DNA of 64,000 nt, from positions 243,097 through 307,096 of the forward strand of contig CALXOJ010000002.1 in assembly GCA_944390005.1 (NCBI GenBank), read 5' to 3'. The notes under the pieces are model-generated. The model made no database searches and was not told where the DNA came from. It saw nothing but the letters and a program-made list of their open reading frames with translations. Shown here in pieces: positions 24,782 to 33,765 of this stretch; position 1 is the first letter of the stretch, and every line of letters begins with the position of its first letter. A program made the position numbers and the translations under genes. The DNA comes from an uncultured Spirochaetota bacterium (GTDB lineage Bacteria; Spirochaetota; Spirochaetia; JAFGXN01).

Positions 24782-26635
24782 TCAGCGGATTTCTTCAAGC
24801 CAGAGCGCCGTCATCCAAATTTGTTTGGGTGAGTTGCGCACCGCTCTGACTTCAAAAACATTTGCGCCTTTTTTCAGGGTGACTTTTACCGGTTCACGCC
24901 GCCAATAAAGTTCTTCGGCTGTCCACGGCACTTCCTGAACGGGATTGTCCCAAGTCTGGATAATATCGTGCTTATAGGCGCCCGGCTGTTTCCACTCCGG
25001 GGGAGCGACCGGTTCGCCGTTTAACGTGATCGTGCTGCCGTAACGGTCCCATTTTCCCTTCGGAGGAATGCCGCCGTAAAACCGATGGGCGCGCGCCGGA
25101 ACGTCAAAACCGGCGTGAAGCAGCACCTCTTTTTCTTCGTCGGCGAAGACTTCCAACCGGCAGAGCGCTGCCTGTCGTTTTTTTGCGTTCGGAAAATAGT
25201 CGCCGAGTAAAAGCGATACGCCGCGCGCTTCGGCCGTTTCGCCGTTCGGTCCCGTCAGCTGCCACACTTGATCAGCTTGGCGCGTGTAAACAAATTCGCC
25301 GCCGACATCGTTGAAATACAGCTCTTTATGAATCAAAAGACGGTTTTCGAATTCGGCAAATGCTCTCAGCGCTTCGCTGCCTGTCGGCGGCAGAACCTGT
25401 TTATAGCGCTGACTGCCGGTCGGGTTGCCGTTCCAAAAAATTTCGGCGCCGGTGAGACCCGAAGCGTAAACCGGGTTGTTGAGCATCGGATCGCGTTCAT
25501 CGGCGACTGCAACGTCGTTCCAGTTGCAGACAATTGCACCCAAATCAAACTCCGAACCTTCGGGAACTTCACACGGCTGCTTGAAATAAATCGCCTGGAT
25601 GACGTTGAAGTAGTCGAGGGTATTGGTGTACATTCCGCTCGAATCGATGCTTTTGCGGCCGCTCTGTTTGTGATTTTCGAACCAAATATGATCGATAAAC
25701 GATGCGGGCGCCGGAATACCCGGGTGCCAAACCATGCCGATGCGGTTATTCGCTTTCAATTCGGCCTCAATCTCTGCCATAAACTCATCGATCACCGGTT
25801 CGCGCACTTCATCAGCTCCGATGTGAATAATCGGAGCATCCTCGACGGGAATTTCTTCGCAGAATTCCCGAATCAGTTCGCGGCAAATCTGCGTGCCTCG
25901 TTTTGATCCCATTGAAAAACCGAACGCCTTCGGGAAATATTTGCTGTGTCCCGGCATATCGAGTTCGATGATGATCTGCATTCCCTGTTCTTTTGCAAAG
26001 GCGATGACGTCGCGGATTTCATCATAAGTATAGAAAGAATCGGAACGGTACATCGTCTTCGGGTCGTTGAGAATCGGATAGGTTTTGCATTCGACGCGCC
26101 AACCCGGATTGTCGGTAATGTGCCAGTGAAACGTGTTGAGTTTGTACGCCGCCAACCGCCGAATCTGCTCTTTGAGCCGCTCGGGACTTTGATAATTTCG
26201 ACCGGTGTCTTGGTGAAAACCGCGGACAGCAAACGCAGGCCAGTCGCGGATAACGCACGACGGCAGCGGCTTTTTTCCGCCTTCGGAGAGCTGATTCAGT
26301 GTCAGCTCGGCATAGCGGATTCCCCGTTCCGAAGAGGCCTTGATGGCGACAGCACCGTTTCCGACAGTCAGCGAATACGCTTCCGGCGAATCGGAAAAGG
26401 GCAGCGGTTCGATCGATTTTTTCACCGAGCACCGGGAAAGCAGCTGTTCGCCGCTGTTCCAAATCACTTCACGGGGAAACGGAACCAGCGCGCGCGGCGC
26501 CTCTTCTGCCGCCGTTAAATCAATCGGCGCGCGGTACTCCGCCGTATCAATACGGGAAACTTCTTCCTGAACATCGACAGAAAGACAGCCGAACAGCAAA
26601 ACAACCGGTACCAAAACAAAAATAAACGATTTCAT
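24782..26635 (-). CDS. GH20 beta-N-acetylhexosaminidase, lipoprotein
   Basis: GH20 enzymes remove terminal GlcNAc/GalNAc by substrate-assisted catalysis. The catalytic Asp-Glu pair is D275-E276 in IIHIGADEVREP. The barrel also shows AVRGFHQDTGRNY, LAAYKLNTFHWHITDNPGWR and GMQIIIELDMPGHSKYF. A GH20b-like N-terminal domain precedes the barrel, and about 200 extra C-terminal residues form a beta-rich module. The signal ends in LFGC (Cys17), so the enzyme is lipid-anchored outside the cytoplasm. No ribosome binding site precedes the ATG; TAAAAT is 6 bases upstream, predicting a leaderless mRNA. Confidence 0.9.
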   Translation of the reverse strand: MKSFIFVLVPVVLLFGCLSVDVQEEVSRIDTAEYRAPIDLTAAEEAPRALVPFPREVIWNSGEQLLSRCSVKKSIEPLPFSDSPEAYSLTVGNGAVAIKASSERGIRYAELTLNQLSEGGKKPLPSCVIRDWPAFAVRGFHQDTGRNYQSPERLKEQIRRLAAYKLNTFHWHITDNPGWRVECKTYPILNDPKTMYRSDSFYTYDEIRDVIAFAKEQGMQIIIELDMPGHSKYFPKAFGFSMGSKRGTQICRELIREFCEEIPVEDAPIIHIGADEVREPVIDEFMAEIEAELKANNRIGMVWHPGIPAPASFIDHIWFENHKQSGRKSIDSSGMYTNTLDYFNVIQAIYFKQPCEVPEGSEFDLGAIVCNWNDVAVADERDPMLNNPVYASGLTGAEIFWNGNPTGSQRYKQVLPPTGSEALRAFAEFENRLLIHKELYFNDVGGEFVYTRQADQVWQLTGPNGETAEARGVSLLLGDYFPNAKKRQAALCRLEVFADEEKEVLLHAGFDVPARAHRFYGGIPPKGKWDRYGSTITLNGEPVAPPEWKQPGAYKHDIIQTWDNPVQEVPWTAEELYWRREPVKVTLKKGANVFEVRAVRNSPKQIWMTALWLEEIR

Positions 26636-26641
26636 GGGCAA

Positions 26642-26671
26642 ATTTTAACACATTTTCGTGTTCGGCAGCAA
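26642..26671 (-). promoter_or_regulatory. GH20 promoter, predicted leaderless
   Basis: TTGCTG (26671-26666), 18 bases and TAAAAT (26647-26642), then six bases (TTGCCC) to the ATG. Confidence 0.55.
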
Positions 26672-26784
26672 CCAAAACAGAGTATGAAAAAATAACTTTT
26701 TGATAAAAAAAAAAAAAATAACCCACCTTCGCTACAATTAAAATACACATTTCAATTTTCTTTTTTATGGAGGAGAATATGCGC

Positions 26785-28791
26785 ATGAAAAATTTTTTGA
26801 TTCTTTTTTCGGCTTTGATGCTCTTCTTGTTTGTTTCCTGCGAACAGGAAGAACTGCCAAATCCGGAACAGACACAGGTGCCCCCGTTTGACGAATGGGT
26901 GGATCCGGACGCGCCTGTTGTCATCATTAAAGGCGAAGTCGCTTCTGTTCCGTGTCCGCAATGTCAGGGAGAAGGCGCTTCATTAAAAGCTTCGGTCGAA
27001 GCTGTATTGAATGAAGAGGGATTCCTTGAGATTTATTCGTCCAATAAAGATCATCAAGGTGCTTTTACAATTACGGTTGATGATTCGGCAATTCCCGCTC
27101 ATACGCACGGACCGGTGGAGGTTCCGTTTACGGTGAGCGATTCAACCGGGCTTTCTGTCGAGAAAACCGTTCAGGTGGTGATTGTTCCCAATGAAGCTCA
27201 GTCGAATTTGAAGGTTGTTTACAACAAGGGGAATGAGCCGATGCCGATTCGTTTCGGAGAGTCGATTCGCCTTTACATCGATGAACTGCTGACAAATTCC
27301 GAGTATTTCACAATCGAAAGTGACAATCCGTGCGCCGCTTCCGGAAGCTTTTCTTTGTCGACAGCCACGGCGATTCCGACTGTTAAGCTGATTCCTGCCG
27401 GAGAAACCGCCGAACAGGACTTCCCGATTTGGTTTAAAGCGCAAGAGACAGGAACGATATCCGGTTTTATTGTAGTGGATTCGACCGGAGCGCAATCAGC
27501 GCCTATTGATGTCCCTGTTGTTGTACTGCGGAACGATCAGCCGCCGGTTTTGACGCTGCCGGACGCCGAAACGAAGGTGTTTCCGCAGAATTACGCATTT
27601 GAAAATTACAACGAAGGTGAAAAAAATACGTTGTTTACAGAGATTAGACAGTTCCTGAAAGACAACGGCGCCGAGGTTGAGTCTGTTGATCCGGTAGTGT
27701 CGCTTGAAAATGCAACGATTGCGGTTGTCAGTGAACCGGACAGAACCAAGCTCGGCGTTCAGCGTCTGCGGGTGACGGCGGCCGATTCGGCGGGCAATGT
27801 CAGCGCGCCGGTTTCCGTCCGCGTCGAATATACGGTTTCCGACGACTTTGATTTTACAACGCTGCCGGCGGAGATGAATCTGCTTCGGGATCCCGGGTTT
27901 GAAAAAGAAGCAGCCGCGTTTACCGGCAACGGAGGCGATGATTTTGCCCAATACCGACTCAGTTCCGCATGGACGCTTGAACCGACGGCGATTTATTTAA
28001 AACGAGGCACAACAGCCGAAGGCGGTGAAGGCGAGATTTCCGACGCTTCCTGGACAAAGGCGGCGACCGATAACTCTGCCGATACGGCTCAGGGACCGAT
28101 ACTTCTGAACACCGAACAGTCGTGGTTTTCGGGCAAAACGGTGCGGGATAACGGATACAGCGATGTTTCGAACAAAAACAATATGAGTACATTACCGACG
28201 GATGATATGAAGCATCGATTGGTTTATAAGGCGCCCTCGAGCGAAAAAGCGAACAACGGAGCGTATTCGCTGGCGCTCCGCGGGAAAAGATATCAGCCGG
28301 TAGCAGGCACAGGCAACAGTCTCTTTTTGGGAACGGGCGTCAAACTGACGCAGCCGGTTGCGCTCTCGGCGGGAAAGAGTTACGTCATCTCTTCTGCCAT
28401 TATCCGTTCGTTTGGTCGTGATGAGGGGAACAATTTGAACGGTATGGTCGGCGGAATCTATGTCATGCTGAAAGAGGGCGACACCGTCTTATCGGAAATT
28501 CAAATCGTCGGTCACGGGGAGGCGGCACAATACGGACAATTTGTGACCTATGTCGGCGATCCGTATGCGGCAGACGCCGCCAAAGAAGCCGTCTTCGAAT
28601 TCCGCCGCTATTTGTCCAATGACGACGGCACTAAAGAAGACATTGACAGCACATGGGGGTATTCACCCATTTACATTGACGATTGCGCCGTTTACGAAAT
28701 CGACGCGCACATTCCCGAAGCGGAACAAATTGCCGCGGAAGCGCTTGAAAGCGAAGCGCAAACTCTCATCGGAGAAGGAGGAGGACAATGA
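26785..28791 (+). CDS. large multi-domain lipoprotein of the GH16 locus
   Basis: The signal peptide ends in LFVSC (Cys19). Three or four Ig-like repeats of about 90 residues follow. The first contains IPAHTHGPVEVPFTVSDSTG, a phrase repeated in the next gene product. Residues from about 370 on (LLRDPGFEKE, then a jelly-roll-like region ending YSPIYIDDCAVYE) resemble a carbohydrate-binding module with the usual 'NPGFE' type start. No catalytic motif was seen. I start it at MKNFLILF; GGAGGAG lies 9 bases upstream, and other ATGs at 26767 and 26779 are less well placed. Its stop overlaps the next start as ATGA. A weak TACAAT at 26732 may be its -10. Confidence 0.65.
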   Translation: MKNFLILFSALMLFLFVSCEQEELPNPEQTQVPPFDEWVDPDAPVVIIKGEVASVPCPQCQGEGASLKASVEAVLNEEGFLEIYSSNKDHQGAFTITVDDSAIPAHTHGPVEVPFTVSDSTGLSVEKTVQVVIVPNEAQSNLKVVYNKGNEPMPIRFGESIRLYIDELLTNSEYFTIESDNPCAASGSFSLSTATAIPTVKLIPAGETAEQDFPIWFKAQETGTISGFIVVDSTGAQSAPIDVPVVVLRNDQPPVLTLPDAETKVFPQNYAFENYNEGEKNTLFTEIRQFLKDNGAEVESVDPVVSLENATIAVVSEPDRTKLGVQRLRVTAADSAGNVSAPVSVRVEYTVSDDFDFTTLPAEMNLLRDPGFEKEAAAFTGNGGDDFAQYRLSSAWTLEPTAIYLKRGTTAEGGEGEISDASWTKAATDNSADTAQGPILLNTEQSWFSGKTVRDNGYSDVSNKNNMSTLPTDDMKHRLVYKAPSSEKANNGAYSLALRGKRYQPVAGTGNSLFLGTGVKLTQPVALSAGKSYVISSAIIRSFGRDEGNNLNGMVGGIYVMLKEGDTVLSEIQIVGHGEAAQYGQFVTYVGDPYAADAAKEAVFEFRRYLSNDDGTKEDIDSTWGYSPIYIDDCAVYEIDAHIPEAEQIAAEALESEAQTLIGEGGGQ

Positions 28792-31298
28792 AAAAAAGAT
28801 CGTTTTTATTGACGGCGGCTGCGTTGGTATTCGCCGGCTGCCCGGAAGGGACGGAAGGCAGCAAAAAATACTACGAAGCGCCTGTTCCGAAAATCGAAAT
28901 CACCTCGACGACCTACACAGTCTCCTGTTCGGAAAAAATCACCGACGAAGCTGCGTTCATCGAATCGGTTTTAAGGAATCAGGATTACGTCAAAGTCTCC
29001 ACAGCCCACGGAAAGCACAAGGGCGCATTTGAATTTGACGCCGATTTATCCAAACTTGCCGTTCCGCACGTTCACGGCAAAATAGAAGTTCCGTTTATCG
29101 TTAAAGATTCAACCGGCGTTTTTTCAAAGGCGGTCTATCCCGTTTACGTAACGCCTGTCGCTGCTGCTCCCACCGTTCAAAAAGACGATACCGTATTGAC
29201 GATTCCGGCAACCGAATCGGTGACAGCTGAATATTTAGAAAACGCGTTGGTGAGTAAATTGAACATGAAGGTGACGATAGGCGCATGCGCCGCCGCTTCC
29301 ACCAATGCGTATACGCTGACCGATTGGGACATTTCGTATGTTGAGGGAAGCGAAACGGAAGCGTCTTTTACTGTCGTTGATGCACTGAACAGCAAGAGCG
29401 AACCGCAGACAGTCCGTTACTCGAAAGAGCCGAATCCGATGGCTCCGTCGATTACCGTTCCGGAAGCTCCGATTGTGGTGCATTGCGGAATGACTACAGA
29501 AGAGATTTTGGATCAACTGAAGGCAGACATCACGGTCTCTCCCGGAACTACCGCAGGCGCAAGTCTGACCGCTTGGGAGATCACATCTGAAAATGCGGCG
29601 CAGTTTACTGCCGACGCTCACTTTTGCATGCAGATTGTACCGGTTACCTACACCGTCCGCAACAATGAAGGATTTGAATCGTCGGCGACTGTCAATCTCC
29701 AATTTGATGTGAGGGCGGGGGAAGCGCCTTTCGAACCGGCAGCCGACGCATTTACCGTTCAGTTTGTCAAAGGTTCGGCGGCGGTCGGTTACAGCGCGGA
29801 GCAAATGAACGCCCTGCTGTCGGCGGTTCTGCAGGATGACAACAAAGATGCGGTTTCGGATTCCCGATCGGAGACGTGCTCGGAATATTTGATTCGAAAC
29901 GGCGGCTTTTCCGTTGAAATTCTTGACGGATGGGAAGCGGTCGATTTTGACGCGGCCGCCGATTACAGCCTTTCCTGTATTTTGAAATCCTCTTCCTCCG
30001 GCGAGACGGTAAAGGAGTTTACGGCAACCGTCAGAATTATTGATCCGTCGCAGTACGTCAACCCGAATCAGGATAACATTCCGCTGACTGTCACCGTCGA
30101 CGGCAGAACGCTGTATCTGACCCATTTTGATCCGTTTGACGACTGGGACATGCTGGAAACCAACTGGGACATCGGCAACCCGGGAATCGACCGTCCCGAA
30201 GTCGGCAACCCCGGAATCGAGAGGCCGACTTTGGTCGAGTTTCCCGACGGAATCAAAGGCTATTCGGGAGACCGCTACAAACAGCCGTACTGGTCGCCTG
30301 AGGCGGTCGGTATCAGCGGTGACGGTCAGTTGGAAATCAAGGTATTTTTTGACAAAACCATCCGTAACAAAAACGTCAATAACGGACAGGAAGGTTACAT
30401 TCCCGGCGGCAGTGCTGTTGACACAACCGGCTACGGTCTGGCCGGCGCCATCCATTCAAAACGGCAGTTCCCGTCGGGGCTGTTCGTTACCAAAATCAAG
30501 CACTCGTGGAGCAACCGCAGTAACAAAACCAATGCGCACTGGGACGCCTGGTGGGCGGAGAGCAACAACCCGTTCAGCCGCGCTTACGGTGAAAAGGAGC
30601 TGTTTATGCCCGAAGGCGGGGAAAACAGAGCCCGCCGGGCAAAAAATGCGGTAACCGCCGACAATTACACCGACGTTCCGGCCGGCGACCGCGGTCTGAA
30701 CGGACAGCAGGTGTATGAATACGATATGTACGAATGGGTTTCCAACAATACTACTCAATGGCAGGTTCTCCACAGCTGGGCGTGGTACGGCGGTTATCCC
30801 GGCTGGGAAGACCGTTACGATACCCGCGGCGGCGACAACAACTACTGGTCAACCTCCGACAATCTGAGGGGCAATGACAACGGCGGCGGTACGTCCTCTT
30901 TTTCCAACTCCTATCAGGACAACAATCAGGCGGGCAGCGGCAGCTGGTTCTACCTGGCCATGCTGGTGACGCCTGATAAAGTGGTGATGTGGAATTTCCC
31001 CGGTACGTGGAACTGGGATTTCAGCGATTCCGCGACAAAGAAGAGCGAGCTGACAGCCGGAAACTCCGCGTTCGGCACATCGGGAATCAAACCGTACCGG
31101 AATGCGGACACTTATGCTCCGATTCAGGTCAAATATTCGTCGGAGCTGGGCGACTGGGGCAACAAGCACAACCTCATCTACAACGCCCGCGACAAGCTGA
31201 CGCCGGAGAACCCGGACATCATGCACGCCGAGTTTTTCGCCTTCTACGCATGGGATACCGACAAGTATCCGTCGTATAATGCGGACAGCGAAGGCTGA
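28788..31298 (+). CDS. GH16-like glycoside hydrolase lipoprotein with Ig-like N-terminal domains
   Basis: The 836-residue lipoprotein (lipobox FAGC, Cys18) has about 400 residues of Ig-like repeats. The first holds VPHVHGKIEVPFIVKDSTG, matching the preceding gene product. The C-terminal 400 residues form a GH16-type concanavalin-like catalytic module: LAGAIHSKRQFPSGLF, NAHWDAWWAESNNPFSRAYG and the beta-bulge active site EYDMYE with E644, D646 and E649 in ExDxxE spacing. It also has the tandem GNPGIDRPEV/GNPGIERP motif shared with the two other GH16-like proteins here. GH16 enzymes cleave beta-1,3/1,4 glucans or galactans (laminarin, agar, carrageenan, porphyran); the substrate is not known. 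Confidence 0.75.
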   Translation: MKKRSFLLTAAALVFAGCPEGTEGSKKYYEAPVPKIEITSTTYTVSCSEKITDEAAFIESVLRNQDYVKVSTAHGKHKGAFEFDADLSKLAVPHVHGKIEVPFIVKDSTGVFSKAVYPVYVTPVAAAPTVQKDDTVLTIPATESVTAEYLENALVSKLNMKVTIGACAAASTNAYTLTDWDISYVEGSETEASFTVVDALNSKSEPQTVRYSKEPNPMAPSITVPEAPIVVHCGMTTEEILDQLKADITVSPGTTAGASLTAWEITSENAAQFTADAHFCMQIVPVTYTVRNNEGFESSATVNLQFDVRAGEAPFEPAADAFTVQFVKGSAAVGYSAEQMNALLSAVLQDDNKDAVSDSRSETCSEYLIRNGGFSVEILDGWEAVDFDAAADYSLSCILKSSSSGETVKEFTATVRIIDPSQYVNPNQDNIPLTVTVDGRTLYLTHFDPFDDWDMLETNWDIGNPGIDRPEVGNPGIERPTLVEFPDGIKGYSGDRYKQPYWSPEAVGISGDGQLEIKVFFDKTIRNKNVNNGQEGYIPGGSAVDTTGYGLAGAIHSKRQFPSGLFVTKIKHSWSNRSNKTNAHWDAWWAESNNPFSRAYGEKELFMPEGGENRARRAKNAVTADNYTDVPAGDRGLNGQQVYEYDMYEWVSNNTTQWQVLHSWAWYGGYPGWEDRYDTRGGDNNYWSTSDNLRGNDNGGGTSSFSNSYQDNNQAGSGSWFYLAMLVTPDKVVMWNFPGTWNWDFSDSATKKSELTAGNSAFGTSGIKPYRNADTYAPIQVKYSSELGDWGNKHNLIYNARDKLTPENPDIMHAEFFAFYAWDTDKYPSYNADSEG

Positions 31299-31309
31299 TG
31301 ATTGGCAAA

Positions 31310-31346
31310 GGGAGCGGAAGCTTCTTTTCGCTCCCGATTTTTTTTC
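31310..31346 (+). terminator. intrinsic terminator after the first GH16-like gene
   Basis: GGGAGCGGAAG and CTTC....CGCTCCC form the stem, followed by GA and nine T's. Confidence 0.85.
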
Positions 31347-31375
31347 TTGACAAACCGTTGGTTACGTATGATAAT
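31347..31375 (+). promoter_or_regulatory. promoter of the second GH16-like gene
   Basis: TTGACA (31347-31352), 17 bases and GATAAT (31370-31375), starting right after the terminator T-run. This gene can therefore be expressed separately from the two upstream. Confidence 0.8.
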
Positions 31376-31417
31376 AAAATATCTTTCACAATAAATGGGG
31401 AGGAATAAGGAGAATTT

Positions 31418-32752
31418 ATGAAAAAACAACTTTTATTTTTGGCTGCGGCCACGGCCGCATTAACGTCTTGCCCTTCGGGCACCGTGTCTACCCTCGAGGC
31501 GAAGGCCTCTTCGGAAACGGTTACAATTGATGCATCGGCCTTGGATGCAAAATACAAGAATTTAACGTTAACACGAACCTATTCGGATGAATTTGACAAT
31601 TGGGATTCCTTTCGGGAAGACTGGGACATCGGAAATCCCGGATACAATAAGCCTGAAGTCGGCAATATGGGGTATGACAAACCGGAGGAAGTGGCATTTT
31701 CTGACGGTCTGAAGGGTTATAAAAATGACCGGTTTAAGCAGCCGTACTGGTCGCCGAAAGCCGTTACCCTGAAAGACGGATTTTTGGTCATCGGTACAAT
31801 GTATGATCAGAATGTTCCCGTTTACGATAAAGACGGCAAGAAGGTCCGTGACGGCTATGCCCTGTCCGGTGCCATTCATTCCCGCCGGCAGTTCCCGTAC
31901 GGCTACTTTGAAACCCGCATCCTGATGGATAAGGAAACAGCGACTCACTGGGATGCCTGGTGGGCGGAATCCAACAACCCGTTCAGCCGCGCCTACGGTG
32001 AAAAGAAACTGTTTACCCCGACTAAAGAGATATTAACAGAGCTGGGATTGACTGATTTGGCGAACAGTTATGATTCTATGTCCAAAAAAACGGATAAATA
32101 CACTGAAAACAACCGCGCCGAAGCGAAATGGCAGGGCTTTAACGGACAGCAGGTTTACGAATACGACATGTATGAATGGGTTGAAGTGGCCACAGGTTCC
32201 CAGTGGCAGGCCGAACACTGCTGGGACTGGTACGGCGGTTATCCCGGTGTTGAAGAGCTGAAAAACGGCGGAAACCCGCCTTCGTCGGATAAATTCGGCA
32301 CCGTTCACGATATGAAAACGATCGACGGTCTGCGGGCCAATGACGGTTACGGCGCGGTCGGTGCTATGTCGATACAGCCGAAATTAAAAGAGAAAACATA
32401 CTTCACGTTGGCCATGTTCTGGGCTCCGGAAGGTTTTATTATGTGGTTTGACGGTCAGCAGAAATTGGTGCGCAAAGCCGATACCGCGGTGAAAAGCTGG
32501 TTAAATAATGCGAATCAAAAAGCAAGACTGGCAAATGACGCCTTCAATCCGATTCAGATTAAATACAGTACCGAAATCGGACAGTGGGATAACGATCACG
32601 AACTGTTCCTGAAAGAGTATGCCCCGGACGGAACAAAAGCCATCAAACCGTATGATGTGATGTATGCCGATTATTTTGCCTTCTATGCACTGGAGGATCA
32701 GCAAAACTGGTACGGCGGTCGGACAGATTTCCCGACAACAGCCACTCCGTGA
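31418..32752 (+). CDS. GH16-like glycoside hydrolase lipoprotein, compact form
   Basis: At 444 residues this is the minimal version: lipobox LTSC (Cys18), a 30-residue linker and a single GH16-like module. The catalytic residues are E248, D250 and E253 in VYEYDMYEWV. SGAIHSRRQFPYGYFETRI and THWDAWWAESNNPFSRAYG correspond to the GH16 'SGxxxSxxxFxYGxFExR' and 'WPAFW' strands. The tandem IGNPGYNKPE/VGNMGYDKPE motif is at residues 71-90. It has its own terminator-promoter arrangement upstream and a terminator downstream, so it can be monocistronic. The ribosome binding site is AAGGAG. Confidence 0.75.
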   Translation: MKKQLLFLAAATAALTSCPSGTVSTLEAKASSETVTIDASALDAKYKNLTLTRTYSDEFDNWDSFREDWDIGNPGYNKPEVGNMGYDKPEEVAFSDGLKGYKNDRFKQPYWSPKAVTLKDGFLVIGTMYDQNVPVYDKDGKKVRDGYALSGAIHSRRQFPYGYFETRILMDKETATHWDAWWAESNNPFSRAYGEKKLFTPTKEILTELGLTDLANSYDSMSKKTDKYTENNRAEAKWQGFNGQQVYEYDMYEWVEVATGSQWQAEHCWDWYGGYPGVEELKNGGNPPSSDKFGTVHDMKTIDGLRANDGYGAVGAMSIQPKLKEKTYFTLAMFWAPEGFIMWFDGQQKLVRKADTAVKSWLNNANQKARLANDAFNPIQIKYSTEIGQWDNDHELFLKEYAPDGTKAIKPYDVMYADYFAFYALEDQQNWYGGRTDFPTTATP

Positions 32753-32770
32753 CACTTTGGCGATCACTTT

Positions 32771-32797
32771 ACCGCGTCCCCGGACGCGGTTTTTTTA
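32771..32797 (+). terminator. intrinsic terminator of the GH16-like gene
   Basis: ACCGCGTCC and GGACGCGGT with a T8 tail. The tail overlaps the stop codon of the convergent CvfB-like gene. Confidence 0.85.
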
Positions 32798-33658
32798 TGA
32801 ACGGCGGGGCGGGCGCGGTTTTCGGCGCAGCGGCACAGTGATTTTGTTGTCAAAAATCAGAATTTTCCCCCGTTTGTAGAGTGCGCCTGCGGTGCGTTTG
32901 AACAGCGCCTTGCTCATGCCGACGGCGGCTTCAATCTCTTCGGGGGCAGAGGCGTCGCCGAGCGGCAAAACCCCACCGGCTGCCTTTAACGCATCCAGCA
33001 GCGTTTTTTCGGCGACCGGCTGCGAAGCGCGGTAACCTTGCGGAAAAAGGGTCAAATCGATGCGGCCGTCTTCCCGAATTTTTTTAACATAAGCGTTTCG
33101 ACGCTCGCCGATGTAAAAGGCATTTTGTGCATCGTGATGATAAAGCAATCCGAAAAAGCGGTTGCCGACAACAGCGCACGCGCCGAGTTTAGTCAATTTA
33201 TAAATTAGAATTTCAACTTTGTCGTTGGGTTTTAAATCAATTCCGTCGGTTTCCAGATAATCTTCAATGTAGCAGTCGCCGACGGTCGTATCTCCCCCAA
33301 AGTTGGGAGTCAGCCGCACAATAATCGTCTCTCCCGGTTCGTATTCATCATGATCCAGGTTGCGCGTCGGAATGAACAAATCCTTCGGAATGCCCCATTC
33401 GGCAAAGACTCCGAACGGTTCAACGCTCTTCACCGTCAACGCCGCAAATTCACCCTGAACGGCAAGCGGTCTGCGTTCGGTCGCTCTTAACGAATCGCGG
33501 TTGTTGTAAACAAATACGTCGATTTCCTTCCCCCTGTGAAACGACGGTACGGAATCCGAAGCCGGCAGCAGAACATCGCTCTCTCCGTCGGTGAGGAGGA
33601 TGCCGTGGGCACTCTTTTTTTTCATTTTTAGACGAAAGTAACGGTCGGGCTTAATCAC
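32795..33658 (-). CDS. CvfB-like S1-domain RNA-binding protein
   Basis: The protein of 287 residues has the layout of CvfB/YitL: three S1-type OB domains and a C-terminal winged helix. Pointers are IKPDRYFRLKMKKKSAHGILL at the start, VKSVEPFGVFAEWGIPKDLFIP in the second S1 domain, and VGMSKALFKRTAGALYKRGKI at the end, which matches the family's 'S..FK...G.L.K...i' pattern. CvfB affects virulence gene expression in Staphylococcus, probably by binding RNA. I keep the GTG start because the family begins with a similar IxxxRYxxL. It lies between the two converging polysaccharide operons but need not be functionally linked. A TATAAT lies at 33677-33682. Confidence 0.8.
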   Translation of the reverse strand: MIKPDRYFRLKMKKKSAHGILLTDGESDVLLPASDSVPSFHRGKEIDVFVYNNRDSLRATERRPLAVQGEFAALTVKSVEPFGVFAEWGIPKDLFIPTRNLDHDEYEPGETIIVRLTPNFGGDTTVGDCYIEDYLETDGIDLKPNDKVEILIYKLTKLGACAVVGNRFFGLLYHHDAQNAFYIGERRNAYVKKIREDGRIDLTLFPQGYRASQPVAEKTLLDALKAAGGVLPLGDASAPEEIEAAVGMSKALFKRTAGALYKRGKILIFDNKITVPLRRKPRPPRRS

Positions 33659-33715
33659 TTCTCTGCTCTTGCCTTGATTATAGCCTATTTCGCGGCAAAA
33701 GGGAATTGCCTCGAT

Positions 33716-33742
33716 AAAAAAATACCCCCGTCGAAGCGGGGG
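33716..33742 (-). terminator. terminator of the GH16-sulfatase operon
   Basis: On the minus strand CCCCCG-CTTCGA-CGGGGG is followed by TATTTTTTT, 24 bases after the stop of the last gene. Confidence 0.88.
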
Positions 33743-33765
33743 AGTTTAAGTGAGTTTAATACTTA

